NCBI RefSeq assembly: GCF_024642105.1
Contig: NZ_JAHEBT010000001.1
Coordinates: 124,001 to 188,000 of the forward strand
DNA: 64,000 nucleotides
Direction: 5' to 3'
Source: Flavobacterium sp.
Lineage (GTDB): Bacteria; Bacteroidota; Bacteroidia; Flavobacteriales; Flavobacteriaceae
A program made the position numbers and the translations under genes. The notes under the pieces were generated by a model. That model was not told the origin of the DNA. It did no database searches and saw nothing but the letters and a program-made list of their open reading frames with translations. The number at the start of each line of letters is the position of its first letter. Within the stretch, counting starts at the first letter, position 1. Below are positions 1 to 8,027 of this stretch, piece after piece.

Positions 1-462
1 ATCTAAAATGGGTAAGACATCCAGAATTTCTTCAGTAGTATCATAACCCAAACGCATTTTCATTGAAACCAAAATATCCGATTCTGAATGCGCTCTTTCT
101 AAAATAGTGTTGATTTTTTCGGTATTGCTTATTAAGCCCGAACCCATTCCTGATTTGGTTACCATTGGATAAGGGCAACCTAAATTCCAATTTAACTCTT
201 TGTAGCCTAATTCTCGTACGTATTTGGCAACAAATAAAAATTCATCTGCATCATTGGTGATTACTTGAGGAATCACTTCTAAACCTACATTATTTTCAGG
301 TAATAAATCCCTTTCGTAAGACGATTTGATTACCATTTTACCATTCAATCGAATGTAAGGCGAGTAATAGGTGTCGATTCCGCCAAAATAAGTATTGATG
401 GCGTTTCTAAAACGAAAATCAGTAAATCCTTGTAAAGGAGAGGAGAGTAGGGTAAAATCCAT
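1..462 (-). CDS. tRNA-dihydrouridine synthase (Dus family), N-terminal part, cut by the window edge
   Basis: This is not in the ORF track; I translated it by hand from the ATG at 462 leftward to the edge (154 codons, no stop). Dus enzymes are FMN flavoproteins that reduce uridines in tRNA using NADPH. The N-terminus MDFTLLSSPLQGFTDFRFR is the usual start of the TIM barrel (loop over the flavin), and NLGCPYPMV near residues 93-101 holds the conserved Cys (about residue 96) that acts as proton donor to the uracil. KMRLGY near 135-140 is the conserved FMN/phosphate-binding strand. The C-terminal half lies outside the window, so the subgroup (DusA, B or C) cannot be decided. It lies downstream of the GNAT gene on the same strand, 32 bases apart, and may be co-transcribed. 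Confidence 0.9.
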   Translation of the reverse strand, partial: MDFTLLSSPLQGFTDFRFRNAINTYFGGIDTYYSPYIRLNGKMVIKSSYERDLLPENNVGLEVIPQVITNDADEFLFVAKYVRELGYKELNWNLGCPYPMVTKSGMGSGLISNTEKINTILERAHSESDILVSMKMRLGYDTTEEILDVLPILD

Positions 463-494
463 AGTATTTGTTAGAGAACAAAGATACGATTGTT

Positions 495-992
495 TTATTC
501 TAAAATGAGTTGCACAAATACAGAATCCAACCATCTATTAAATTTGAACCCTGACTCTTTGATAACACCGACTGTTTTAAATCCGAATTGATGATGGAAG
601 TCAATACTATTTTGATTTTCGGCATCAATCACGCCAATCATCGTATGTAATCCTTGTTTTTTTGCTAATTGAATCAATTCAGTTAACAATAGTTTTCCAA
701 TACCTAATCCTTGACTGTTTTGTTGTACATAAACAGAATGCTCAACAGTGAATTTATACGCCTCTCTAAATCGGAATTCGGAGTACATTCCGAAACCAAC
801 TACTACACCATTATTTTCGGCTACAACCACTGGAAATCCAGCTTGTATTTTGGATTCTAAAATCGATTCTTGTTGGGCTAAACTTCGAATAGAGTAATCG
901 TACAAAGCTGTAGCATTCAAAATATTATAATTAATAATATCAAGTATTGCTATAGCGTCTGATTTTTGATAATTCCGAATTGTAATTGCCAT
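495..992 (-). CDS. GNAT family N-acetyltransferase, phosphinothricin-acetyltransferase-like
   Basis: A 165-residue single-domain acetyltransferase. The acetyl-CoA pyrophosphate loop is visible as QGLGIGK (residues 94-100), preceded by the beta-4 strand HSVYVQ, and the late motif NQNSIDFHHQFGFKTVG matches the C-terminal half of the Pat/YwnH-like group. Members of that group acetylate small amines such as phosphinothricin or methionine sulfoximine, but the physiological substrate is usually unknown and cannot be read here. The start ATG overlaps the stop of the upstream thioredoxin-like gene by one base (TAATG), so the two genes are probably translationally coupled. Confidence 0.9.
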   Translation of the reverse strand: MAITIRNYQKSDAIAILDIINYNILNATALYDYSIRSLAQQESILESKIQAGFPVVVAENNGVVVGFGMYSEFRFREAYKFTVEHSVYVQQNSQGLGIGKLLLTELIQLAKKQGLHTMIGVIDAENQNSIDFHHQFGFKTVGVIKESGFKFNRWLDSVFVQLILE

Positions 993-2218
993 TATTTTTT
1001 TGTTTTTGGAGCTGGCTTAATTGCTACTTTTTGTCTTTCTAAAAGGTCTGCAAGTAGTTTGTCGGCTTCTTTACCATCCCATCCCATGCTTGTACTAAAT
1101 GCTTTGGCTTTTTTGGTAAAAGCAATAGCAACTGGAATATTGTTTAGTTTTCTTTGTACACGTGCTTCAAGTAAGATTCCATCATACGATTCCTCTAATT
1201 CATTAGAGTGTTTGATCCAACTTAAGGACTGGTTTAAACTTGGTGCATCTATAGAATTTCGCATCACATTCAAGACAATATTTTTAATGTCTTTAGTACT
1301 ATTCCAAACGTATTTTTTAATGTTTTCTGACGCTACTTTTTTATATTTTATCCAATCTTTATTGGTTTCATAATGATCTAAATCGTATTGGAATAACAAC
1401 GAATCAATTACAGGAGCTGTTATCGTTTTTGCAATAGCACGTTGTTTAGTGTAATTAGCAGTATCACTTGTTTTTACAATAGGTTTTAGTAACTCAACAA
1501 CGCTGTTAATAAACTTGTCATTTACCCTTTTTTGAGAAGTAATTGCTGCAAAGGCTTGTTGATTCACGTTTACAAATTTGTATTCTCTGGATTCAATATC
1601 ACTAACGCCATTAGTAAATATTTTCCAATTAATCTCACTAACCATTTTCTCGTCTTTAACTCCTTCAAAGTAGTCGTGAGCAATTGGGTTTAACTCTTTT
1701 CTGTCGTTTCCTTTTTTCAAAGCAATTAAATAACGCATACAATTGACCCCGTTGGTCTTATCTTTCTCGTATTCAGCTTTTAAATAGGGTAATTGTTGTT
1801 TTGGATTTAAAGCTATTTTAGCTTCCGAAAGGAATTTTTCTTTTTTTAATTCACCCGTAAATCGAGCCAATTCTATTCCATTAGTATCAAGAACTAAAAA
1901 AGTAGGGAAGGTCTTGATATTGTATTTGCTTTTGAAAGATTCAGAACCTGCTTTTTCAAAATCCAATCCTGCAAAAACGTAATTGGTATTCATAAAAGAA
2001 ATCACTTCGGAATCTTTCAAAGTAGTGGCTTTAATGTTTTTACAATGCGGACACCAATCGGCATATACCATATAAAATATAGGTTTGTTTTCGGTTTTGG
2101 CACGCTGAATAACCAATTCTAATCCACTTTCATCAAAACGAATAGAGTCTTGTGCTTGAATTGAAAAAGTAAAAAATAATAGAAGTGAACAAATTAAGTG
2201 TCGAAAGTGGGGCTTCAT
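992..2218 (-). CDS. secreted thioredoxin-fold protein with long C-terminal extension
   Basis: I use the ATG at 2218 (MKPHFRHL...) rather than the track start at 2275: it gives a clean signal peptide ending near FSIQAQ, and a TATATTTG promoter element lies between the two candidate starts. The mature protein begins with a thioredoxin domain (about residues 30-140) with the redox motif WCPHC (Cys 56 and 59) and the cis-proline segment TFPTF, so it is a periplasmic disulfide oxidoreductase of the DUF255/thioredoxin_7-like type. Residues 150-408 form a helical extension of unknown function that I do not recognise. The gene ends with a Lys-rich tail and overlaps the GNAT gene by one base. Confidence 0.85.
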   Translation of the reverse strand: MKPHFRHLICSLLLFFTFSIQAQDSIRFDESGLELVIQRAKTENKPIFYMVYADWCPHCKNIKATTLKDSEVISFMNTNYVFAGLDFEKAGSESFKSKYNIKTFPTFLVLDTNGIELARFTGELKKEKFLSEAKIALNPKQQLPYLKAEYEKDKTNGVNCMRYLIALKKGNDRKELNPIAHDYFEGVKDEKMVSEINWKIFTNGVSDIESREYKFVNVNQQAFAAITSQKRVNDKFINSVVELLKPIVKTSDTANYTKQRAIAKTITAPVIDSLLFQYDLDHYETNKDWIKYKKVASENIKKYVWNSTKDIKNIVLNVMRNSIDAPSLNQSLSWIKHSNELEESYDGILLEARVQRKLNNIPVAIAFTKKAKAFSTSMGWDGKEADKLLADLLERQKVAIKPAPKTKK

Positions 2219-2242
2219 ACTGTAGTATTTAAATATTGGTTG

Positions 2243-2250
2243 CAAATATA
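2243..2250 (-). promoter_or_regulatory. -7 element TATATTTG upstream of the thioredoxin-like gene
   Basis: The minus strand reads TATATTTG, matching the Bacteroidota -7 consensus TAnnTTTG. It lies 25 bases upstream of the ATG at 2218 and downstream of the track start at 2275, which is why the shorter start was chosen. A TTTG about 22 bases further upstream could be the -33 element. Confidence 0.6.
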
Positions 2251-2315
2251 TTTTGTTTTTTAGAATTCCTCTCAAATTTATACTGGTTTTTACTAACAGA
2301 ATAGAATTACAATTG

Positions 2316-2323
2316 TAAATTTG
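2316..2323 (+). promoter_or_regulatory. -7 element TAAATTTG upstream of menD
   Basis: TAAATTTG matches the Bacteroidota -7 consensus and ends 33 bases before the ATG at 2357. It overlaps the TTG that the ORF track used as start, so that TTG cannot be the real start if this promoter is used. Confidence 0.6.
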
Positions 2324-2356
2324 CTTCTAGTTATTCTAAAAGAAGTATTCAGAATC

Positions 2357-4012
2357 ATGATATACCCCAAAATACCTTTAGCACAAAGTATCCTTGAGAT
2401 TTTTTTAGCCAAAGGAATTACCACTATAATAATTTCACCTGGTTCTCGAAATGCGCCCTTAACTATAGGTTTTGCATCCAATCCTGCTTTTCAATGTTAC
2501 AGTATTGCTGACGAGCGTTCAGCGGGATTTTTTGCTTTAGGCATAGCGCAACAAACTAAAAAACCAGTAGCTTTAGTTTGTACTTCGGGGTCGGCATTAT
2601 TGAACTATTATCCCGCTTTTGCAGAAGCTTTTTATAGCCAAATCCCTTTAGTAGTGCTTTCTGCAGACCGTCCACAATCTAAAATTGATATTGGCGATGG
2701 CCAAACCATTCGTCAGGAAAATGTATTTGCAAATCATTCGTTATACAATGCTAACTTAAACGAATTAGCAAGTCGAGAAAATGATGTAAAAATTAACGAA
2801 GCCTTGGATACGGCTTTCGCCAAAAAAGGACCAGTGCACATTAATGCGCCTTTTGAGGAACCTTTGTATGAAACTGTTGAATCGATTTCAGTTCAGTCTT
2901 ATATTTCACAACCTAAAGTAAAATCAAGTACTGTTGGAGAACTAAGTTCATTCGCCGATATTTGGAACCAAGCTTCCCGAAAAATGGTATTAGTTGGAGT
3001 AAATGAACCTGATGCTATTGATGAAGAAAATATCAATTTTTTAGCAAATGATTCTTCGATAGTCGTATTGACCGAAACAACTTCTAATGTACATCATCCT
3101 AGTTTTATTGCGAATATTGATACGATAATTACGCCTTTCACTACGGAGGATTTTGAGAATTTTCAACCAGAAATACTGGTGACTTTTGGCGGAATGATAG
3201 TTTCTAAACGTATCAAAGCTTTTTTACGAAAATACCAACCCAAACACCATTGGCATATTGATACATTACGTGCTTACGATACTTTCGGCGTGTTGAGCCA
3301 TCATTTTGAAGTTAATCCGCAAGTGTTTTTCAATCAATTTATTCCGCTGACAAAAGCAATTGCAAGTGATTATACACAGCGATTGGATCACGTTAAGCAA
3401 ATCAGAAAGGCAAAACACGACAATTATTTGTCAACTATTCCTTTTTCAGATTTTAAAGTTTTTGAACAACTAATTCCTCAATTACCTAAAAATAGCCAAT
3501 TGCAAATCAGTAATAGTTCAGCGATTCGATATGCACAATTAATTCCAATAGATGCGTCTATTGAAGTGTATTGTAATCGAGGGACGAGTGGGATAGATGG
3601 CGCTACTTCAACGGCTATTGGAGCGGCTGTAGCCAATCAAAAACAGACTACTTTTATCACTGGAGATGTTGGTTTTTTGTATGATACCAATGCGCTTTGG
3701 AACAATTATATTCCGAAGAACTTCAAAATTATTCTAATCAATAATGGAGGAGGAGGAATTTTTAGAATTCTCCCAGGTCATCAAGAAACGCCAGTTTTTA
3801 ATACTTTTTTTGAAACTTCCCATTGTCTGACGGCAGAACATTTAGCTAAAATGTATGGTTTCGATTACACCACAGCAAGCGATGAAAATAGTGTAGATAA
3901 AGCGTTAACTCGTTTATTTGCTATCAATGACCAACCAGCTCTATTAGAAATATTCACTCCAACTCGTGAAAACGATACCATTTTGCTGAATTATTTTAAG
4001 AATTTAGTATAG
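2357..4012 (+). CDS. menD: 2-succinyl-5-enolpyruvyl-6-hydroxy-3-cyclohexene-1-carboxylate synthase
   Basis: MenD is a thiamine-diphosphate enzyme that joins isochorismate and 2-oxoglutarate to give SEPHCHC, the first committed step of menaquinone synthesis in the cytosol. The 551-residue product has the family's three-domain layout. The N-terminal Pyr domain starts IPLAQSILEIFLAKGI and carries ISPGSRNAPLTIGF. The C-terminal PP domain has the ThDP/Mg motif GDVGFLYDTNALWNN followed by NNGGGGIFRILPG, a MenD signature. The ATG at 2357 was chosen over the track's TTG at 2321, which overlaps the promoter. The other men genes are not in this window. Menaquinone is the usual respiratory quinone of Flavobacteriaceae. 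Confidence 0.96.
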   Translation: MIYPKIPLAQSILEIFLAKGITTIIISPGSRNAPLTIGFASNPAFQCYSIADERSAGFFALGIAQQTKKPVALVCTSGSALLNYYPAFAEAFYSQIPLVVLSADRPQSKIDIGDGQTIRQENVFANHSLYNANLNELASRENDVKINEALDTAFAKKGPVHINAPFEEPLYETVESISVQSYISQPKVKSSTVGELSSFADIWNQASRKMVLVGVNEPDAIDEENINFLANDSSIVVLTETTSNVHHPSFIANIDTIITPFTTEDFENFQPEILVTFGGMIVSKRIKAFLRKYQPKHHWHIDTLRAYDTFGVLSHHFEVNPQVFFNQFIPLTKAIASDYTQRLDHVKQIRKAKHDNYLSTIPFSDFKVFEQLIPQLPKNSQLQISNSSAIRYAQLIPIDASIEVYCNRGTSGIDGATSTAIGAAVANQKQTTFITGDVGFLYDTNALWNNYIPKNFKIILINNGGGGIFRILPGHQETPVFNTFFETSHCLTAEHLAKMYGFDYTTASDENSVDKALTRLFAINDQPALLEIFTPTRENDTILLNYFKNLV

Positions 4013-4036
4013 AAAAAGCAGTAAGGAAATTAAATG

Positions 4037-4112
4037 TTTTGTCATTCCGAATTTATTTCGGAATCTATATACATGTATTAGTATAGAAACTGAAACAAGT
4101 TCAGTTTGACAA
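4037..4112. repeat. palindromic intergenic repeat
   Basis: Between menD and the convergent M28 peptidase gene lie two hairpins in a row: ATTCCGAA-ttta-TTCGGAAT and AAACTGAA-acaag-TTCAGTTT. They are enclosed by TGTCA...TGACA. This nested palindrome looks like one of the dispersed flavobacterial intergenic repeats and may also act as a transcription end for both converging genes. I see no coding potential. Confidence 0.6.
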
Positions 4113-4146
4113 GATTAACTTAACTTTAGTAACATTTCTTTTTTTA

Positions 4147-5499
4147 TTATCTAACTGGAACGGGAAAGATGGGTAAGCTGGCATGTCCCAATTCATCTAC
4201 CGCTTGTACTGCAAAGAAATAATTGTCTTTTGAATACGGAATAGTAACAGCACTATCTTTTACGAATACTGTTTTCTCCCATTGCGAAGCTGAGGTTTCT
4301 CGAATTAGAATGTTATATCCGTATACTGGTTTGCCTTCAGGAGCGGTCCAAACTAAATCAGAAAAGTTAGTCAACTCACTTATTTTTATACCAACACTTT
4401 TTGGTGATTTTGGAGACCAACCTAAGTTACTCAAAGTGGCTAAGTTGGCACAAGTTACTTTTCGCATGTATTCAAAATCCATAAATTCAGGCAAATCTCC
4501 GTATTGTGTTCCTTTTTCAAGGCGCACGTCTTGATGTTGATGATCGTAATTTTCATTCATTTCGCAAAAGCGAATAGCTGTAAATCCGTTTTGACAAAAA
4601 GGAGTGTGGTCTCCTCCTCGAAGAAAACGGTCGTTTCGGTACACTAAATTGATATTCAATTGGTCAACATATTGAGTTGTCGTTGTTTTGATATAGCGAG
4701 CCAATTGACGTGACGGACTATCATTTTCACGATTGGTTGCTTTGCGGATTTTTGCTTCGGCTTCGGTTTCTAAATACGGAATGGTTTCGCTAAAAACACG
4801 CACGTTTAAATTGTCTCGCAAGCCTGTTCCGTTAGATAAACTGTTGCCAATCATATCGTTGTTCAGCATGGCTACTACATTCCAGTTTTCTGCTTTGGCT
4901 TTATCGGCTAAATGTTTAGCGCCATATAATCCTTGTTCTTCTCCAACAACGGCCACAAAAATAATCGTAAAAGGGAATTCTCTCTTACACATAATTCGGC
5001 TAATTTCCATCATGGCAGCTACACCAGAACCATCGTCATTGGCACCAGGAGCATCAATTGTAGTATTCATTACATCTGTTGCACGTGAATCCAAATGGCC
5101 ACTAATTATCAAAACTCGATCGTCTGTTGGGTCGGTACCTTTTAAAGTTGCCATAACATTGCCTAATTGACTGTCTGTTGCGATTCTTTTTCCATCTGCT
5201 TTGACTGTAAAATAATCGATTTTAGCCGTTAATCTTCCGTTTGACCCTAATGCATACTTATCAAATTCGGCTTTTACCCAACGCTGTGCAGCACCAATTC
5301 CACGAGTATTACTTTTGGTATCACTCAGGGTATGGCGTGTGCCAAAAGACACTAATTTACGAATAGTAGTTTCCATATTGGAAGCACTAACTTCCGAAAC
5401 CATTTTTTTAATTTCGGGATCACTTATAGTAGTTTGTGCATTGTTGTTTTGGAAAATGAACAAGAGTAGTATTGCATATAAAAATGAAGTAGTTTTCAT
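4147..5499 (-). CDS. secreted M28 family zinc aminopeptidase with C-terminal fibronectin-III-like domain
   Basis: A 450-residue protein with a signal peptide (MKTTSFLYAILLLFIFQNNNAQ). The M28 two-zinc ligands are all visible: SGHLDSR (His, and Asp of the HxD), GANDDGSG (bridging Asp), GEEQGLYG (catalytic Glu then ligand Glu), NNDMIGN (Asp) and HTPF (His). It should therefore be an active exopeptidase in the periplasm or outside the cell. The last 85 residues (KSVGIKISELTNFSDLVW...) look like a fibronectin type III domain, which is often found at the C-terminus of secreted Bacteroidota peptidases. I see no obvious type IX secretion signal. The gene has its own promoter (TAACTTTG). Confidence 0.93.
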   Translation of the reverse strand: MKTTSFLYAILLLFIFQNNNAQTTISDPEIKKMVSEVSASNMETTIRKLVSFGTRHTLSDTKSNTRGIGAAQRWVKAEFDKYALGSNGRLTAKIDYFTVKADGKRIATDSQLGNVMATLKGTDPTDDRVLIISGHLDSRATDVMNTTIDAPGANDDGSGVAAMMEISRIMCKREFPFTIIFVAVVGEEQGLYGAKHLADKAKAENWNVVAMLNNDMIGNSLSNGTGLRDNLNVRVFSETIPYLETEAEAKIRKATNRENDSPSRQLARYIKTTTTQYVDQLNINLVYRNDRFLRGGDHTPFCQNGFTAIRFCEMNENYDHQHQDVRLEKGTQYGDLPEFMDFEYMRKVTCANLATLSNLGWSPKSPKSVGIKISELTNFSDLVWTAPEGKPVYGYNILIRETSASQWEKTVFVKDSAVTIPYSKDNYFFAVQAVDELGHASLPIFPVPVR

Positions 5500-5521
5500 A
5501 AATTCAGTTATTTAGATAGGT

Positions 5522-5529
5522 CAAAGTTA
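5522..5529 (-). promoter_or_regulatory. -7 element TAACTTTG upstream of the M28 peptidase
   Basis: The minus strand reads TAACTTTG, matching TAnnTTTG, 22 bases before the ATG at 5499. It sits in the short gap after the alpha/beta hydrolase stop, so the peptidase has its own transcription start. Confidence 0.55.
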
Positions 5530-5540
5530 ACGAAACAGTT

Positions 5541-6410
5541 TTAGTTATTGGTCTTAATAAATTCAATTACTTTTTGAATGACATGAGCATCGCCTAGTAT
5601 TTTTCGATGCCCTAATCCTTCTGTTAACATCAAGTCTCCATTTTTCACATGTTGGTAAATATGCATTCCTGCTTCAACAGGAACTTCAAGATCGTTTTTG
5701 TCGTGGATGACCAAAATAGGAATTTCGAGAGCCGATGCGGCTTTATAAGCAGAATAATTGTCCATGGCCTCTCCATATTTTGTTTCAAAATAGTTGCGCA
5801 ACTTCTGACTAATAATTGGCTTTAATTGTAGACTTGAAATAAAGTTATCCAAAATATCTTGAACGATATCTCCACTGCCAATGACTGCGATTTTTTGAAC
5901 TTCTAATCCTGATTTTGCGGCATTCAATACTGCCATTCCACCTAATGAATGTCCGATAGCAATTTCAAAAGGTCCAAATTGTCTTTCCAATTCAAAAATG
6001 GAAGCAATAAATTCAATCATAATAGTTGAATTTCCTGGTGATTTTCCGTGAGCAGGGGCATCAAAACTGATAGTTGTATAACCTTCTTTTAGTAACGCAT
6101 CGGCAATTTTAAAAAGTTGTGTTCCTCGACCTGACCAACCGTGAACTAAAAGCACTTTTTTTGTACTATTTCCATATTCATACACCATAATCGATTTATT
6201 GATGGCAGGAATAGGAATTAATTGTTGTTTACTAGTTCTATCCATAGCCAATTCTCGCTTAGGAACTTTATGTTTGATGGGAGTAGTAAATAATTTAGCA
6301 GCAAATAAAGTAACAGCCCGTGTAGAAATACTGCTTAAAAATGTACTAATCAATAGTATAATTTTAGGAATCGCTAATGGTTTAGGCGAATTTATTGTCT
6401 TTTTTGACAT
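5541..6410 (-). CDS. alpha/beta hydrolase
   Basis: A 289-residue alpha/beta-hydrolase. It has the oxyanion-hole motif LVHGWSGRGTQ, the nucleophile elbow GHSLGG (Ser), an acid strand LVIHDKNDLEVP (Asp) and a late GHRKIL (His), so the catalytic triad is complete. The N-terminus (PKPLAIPKIILLISTFLSSIS) is hydrophobic and could be a membrane anchor or signal. The substrate is not predictable; esterase or lipase-like activity is the family default. It is divergent from glgC, and the intergenic region holds a palindromic CTAAATTTAG that could serve promoters on both sides. Confidence 0.85.
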   Translation of the reverse strand: MSKKTINSPKPLAIPKIILLISTFLSSISTRAVTLFAAKLFTTPIKHKVPKRELAMDRTSKQQLIPIPAINKSIMVYEYGNSTKKVLLVHGWSGRGTQLFKIADALLKEGYTTISFDAPAHGKSPGNSTIMIEFIASIFELERQFGPFEIAIGHSLGGMAVLNAAKSGLEVQKIAVIGSGDIVQDILDNFISSLQLKPIISQKLRNYFETKYGEAMDNYSAYKAASALEIPILVIHDKNDLEVPVEAGMHIYQHVKNGDLMLTEGLGHRKILGDAHVIQKVIEFIKTNN

Positions 6411-6454
6411 TGTCGTAATTTTTTAAGAAAGTTCTAAAGTAATCGTTTTTTTAC

Positions 6455-6462
6455 TAAATTTA
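6455..6462 (+). promoter_or_regulatory. promoter-like TAAATTTA in a segment shared by glgC and glgE
   Basis: TTTTTTTACTAAATTTAGAA occurs here, about 94 bases before glgC. A nearly identical string, TTTTTTTACTAAATTTCGAA, lies 23 bases before glgE. The TAAATTT core resembles the Bacteroidota -7 element TAnnTTTG apart from its final base. Confidence 0.4.
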
Positions 6463-6555
6463 GAAAAACATAAAAGTACTTTAATTAACAATGTAGTATC
6501 CCAATATTTTGAAGAATCCATAACACTTTTACTAACATTAAATATTCATTCGGAA

Positions 6556-7836
6556 ATGAAGGCAAAAAAGAAAAATGTAATTGCGATTATTTTAGGAGGA
6601 GGACAAGGTTCTCGCTTGTATCCATTAACAGAAACCCGATCAAAACCCGCAGTTCCAATAGGTGGAAAATACCGTTTAGTCGATATACCTATTTCCAATT
6701 GTCTAAATTCCGATATTTATAGGATGTTTGTTTTAACGCAGTTCAATTCGGCGTCTTTAAATGCACACATCAAAAACACCTACAATTTTAGTGTATTTAG
6801 CCATTCATTCGTTGATATTTTAGCTGCCGAGCAAACGCCTGACAATCCTACTTGGTTTCAAGGTACTTCGGATGCGGTGCGCCAATGCATGCCTCATTTC
6901 CTCAATCATGATTTTGATTATGCTTTGATTCTCTCTGGTGACCAATTGTACCAAATGGATTTTAATGAAATGATTGAAGCCCATATCGCTGCTCAGGCCG
7001 ATATTTCTATTGCTACATTGCCTGTCAATGCTAAAGATGCACCCGAATTCGGGATTTTAAAAACCAACTCCGAAAGTTGTATTGAGGCTTTTATAGAAAA
7101 ACCAGCCGCAGAGTTATTGCCACAATGGGAATCGGATGTGAGCGACGAAATGAAAGCACAAGGGAAACATTATTTAGCCTCTATGGGGATTTATATTTTC
7201 AATAGAAAACTATTGGTAGAGTTGATGAAAAATCCGGATACCAAAGATTTTGGAAAAGAAATTATTCCTCAAGCCGTTGGTCATCAAAAAATATTGAGTT
7301 ACCAATATGAAGGTTATTGGACAGATATTGGAAATATAGATTCATTTTTTGAAGCCAATATTGGATTGACAGACGATATTCCGCAATTCAATTTGTTTGA
7401 TAATGAAAATAAAATCTATACGCGTCCAAGATTACTACCGCCTTCTAAATTCCAAAAAACGCTAATAGAAAAGTCTTTAATTTCGGAAGGATGTATTTTA
7501 AATGCTAAAGAAATTAAAAAATCAGTTATTGGAATTCGTTCCCGAATAGGTGTAGATACTGTTATTCAGAATAGCTATGTAATGGGGAATGACTATTATC
7601 AAAGTTTGGAAGATATGAACGAGGATATTTATAATAACAAACTATTAGTGGGTATTGGTGAACGTTGTTTTATCAATAACGCACTTGTCGATAAGAATGT
7701 CCGAATTGGTAACGATGTACATATTAATGGAGGTAAACATTTAGAAAATTGTTCCAATGAGTTGTATGCTGTTAAAGATGGAATTGTAGTGATTAAAAAA
7801 GGAGCTATCATTCCTAATAATTTTGTTGTGAAGTAA
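6556..7836 (+). CDS. glgC: glucose-1-phosphate adenylyltransferase
   Basis: GlgC makes ADP-glucose from glucose-1-phosphate and ATP, the activated donor for glycogen synthesis. The 426-residue length is standard. The nucleotidyltransferase signature IILGGGQGSRLYPLTETRSKPAVP is at residues 11-34, the catalytic Asp region LILSGDQLYQMD follows, FIEKP is the glucose-1-phosphate site, and YWTDIGNIDSFFEAN is a further GlgC signature. The C-terminal third has left-handed beta-helix hexapeptides (KKSVIGIRSRIG...) that mediate oligomerisation and allostery. It begins a plus-strand alpha-glucan cluster with glgE, maltokinase and glgB. No glycogen synthase glgA or GlgM is present in the window. Confidence 0.97.
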   Translation: MKAKKKNVIAIILGGGQGSRLYPLTETRSKPAVPIGGKYRLVDIPISNCLNSDIYRMFVLTQFNSASLNAHIKNTYNFSVFSHSFVDILAAEQTPDNPTWFQGTSDAVRQCMPHFLNHDFDYALILSGDQLYQMDFNEMIEAHIAAQADISIATLPVNAKDAPEFGILKTNSESCIEAFIEKPAAELLPQWESDVSDEMKAQGKHYLASMGIYIFNRKLLVELMKNPDTKDFGKEIIPQAVGHQKILSYQYEGYWTDIGNIDSFFEANIGLTDDIPQFNLFDNENKIYTRPRLLPPSKFQKTLIEKSLISEGCILNAKEIKKSVIGIRSRIGVDTVIQNSYVMGNDYYQSLEDMNEDIYNNKLLVGIGERCFINNALVDKNVRIGNDVHINGGKHLENCSNELYAVKDGIVVIKKGAIIPNNFVVK

Positions 7837-7997
7837 TTCAGCTGAATAGCTTCTCCATAAAAAATGCAATTGGTGAAATATAATGGAGTAATTACTGATA
7901 ATTTTAAATTTATTTACAATTATTAGCATTCAAAACCTATTTTTTTTAGAATACCCGTAATTTTTATTCTAAAGTTTTGCACATCTGTTTTTTTTAC

Positions 7998-8005
7998 TAA
8001 ATTTC
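7998..8005 (+). promoter_or_regulatory. promoter-like TAAATTTC upstream of glgE
   Basis: It lies in TTTTTTTACTAAATTTCGAA, 23 bases before the glgE ATG, and is nearly identical to the segment upstream of glgC. The distance fits a -7 element, although the last base differs from the TAnnTTTG consensus. Confidence 0.45.
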
Positions 8006-8027
8006 GAATTCATTATAATTTCATACA

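Noticed and set aside
966-1373. Plus-strand ORF of 135 residues, and other track ORFs antisense to known genes
   Set aside because: They lie opposite well-recognised coding regions, have no promoter or family pattern and are shadows of the AT-rich codon use.
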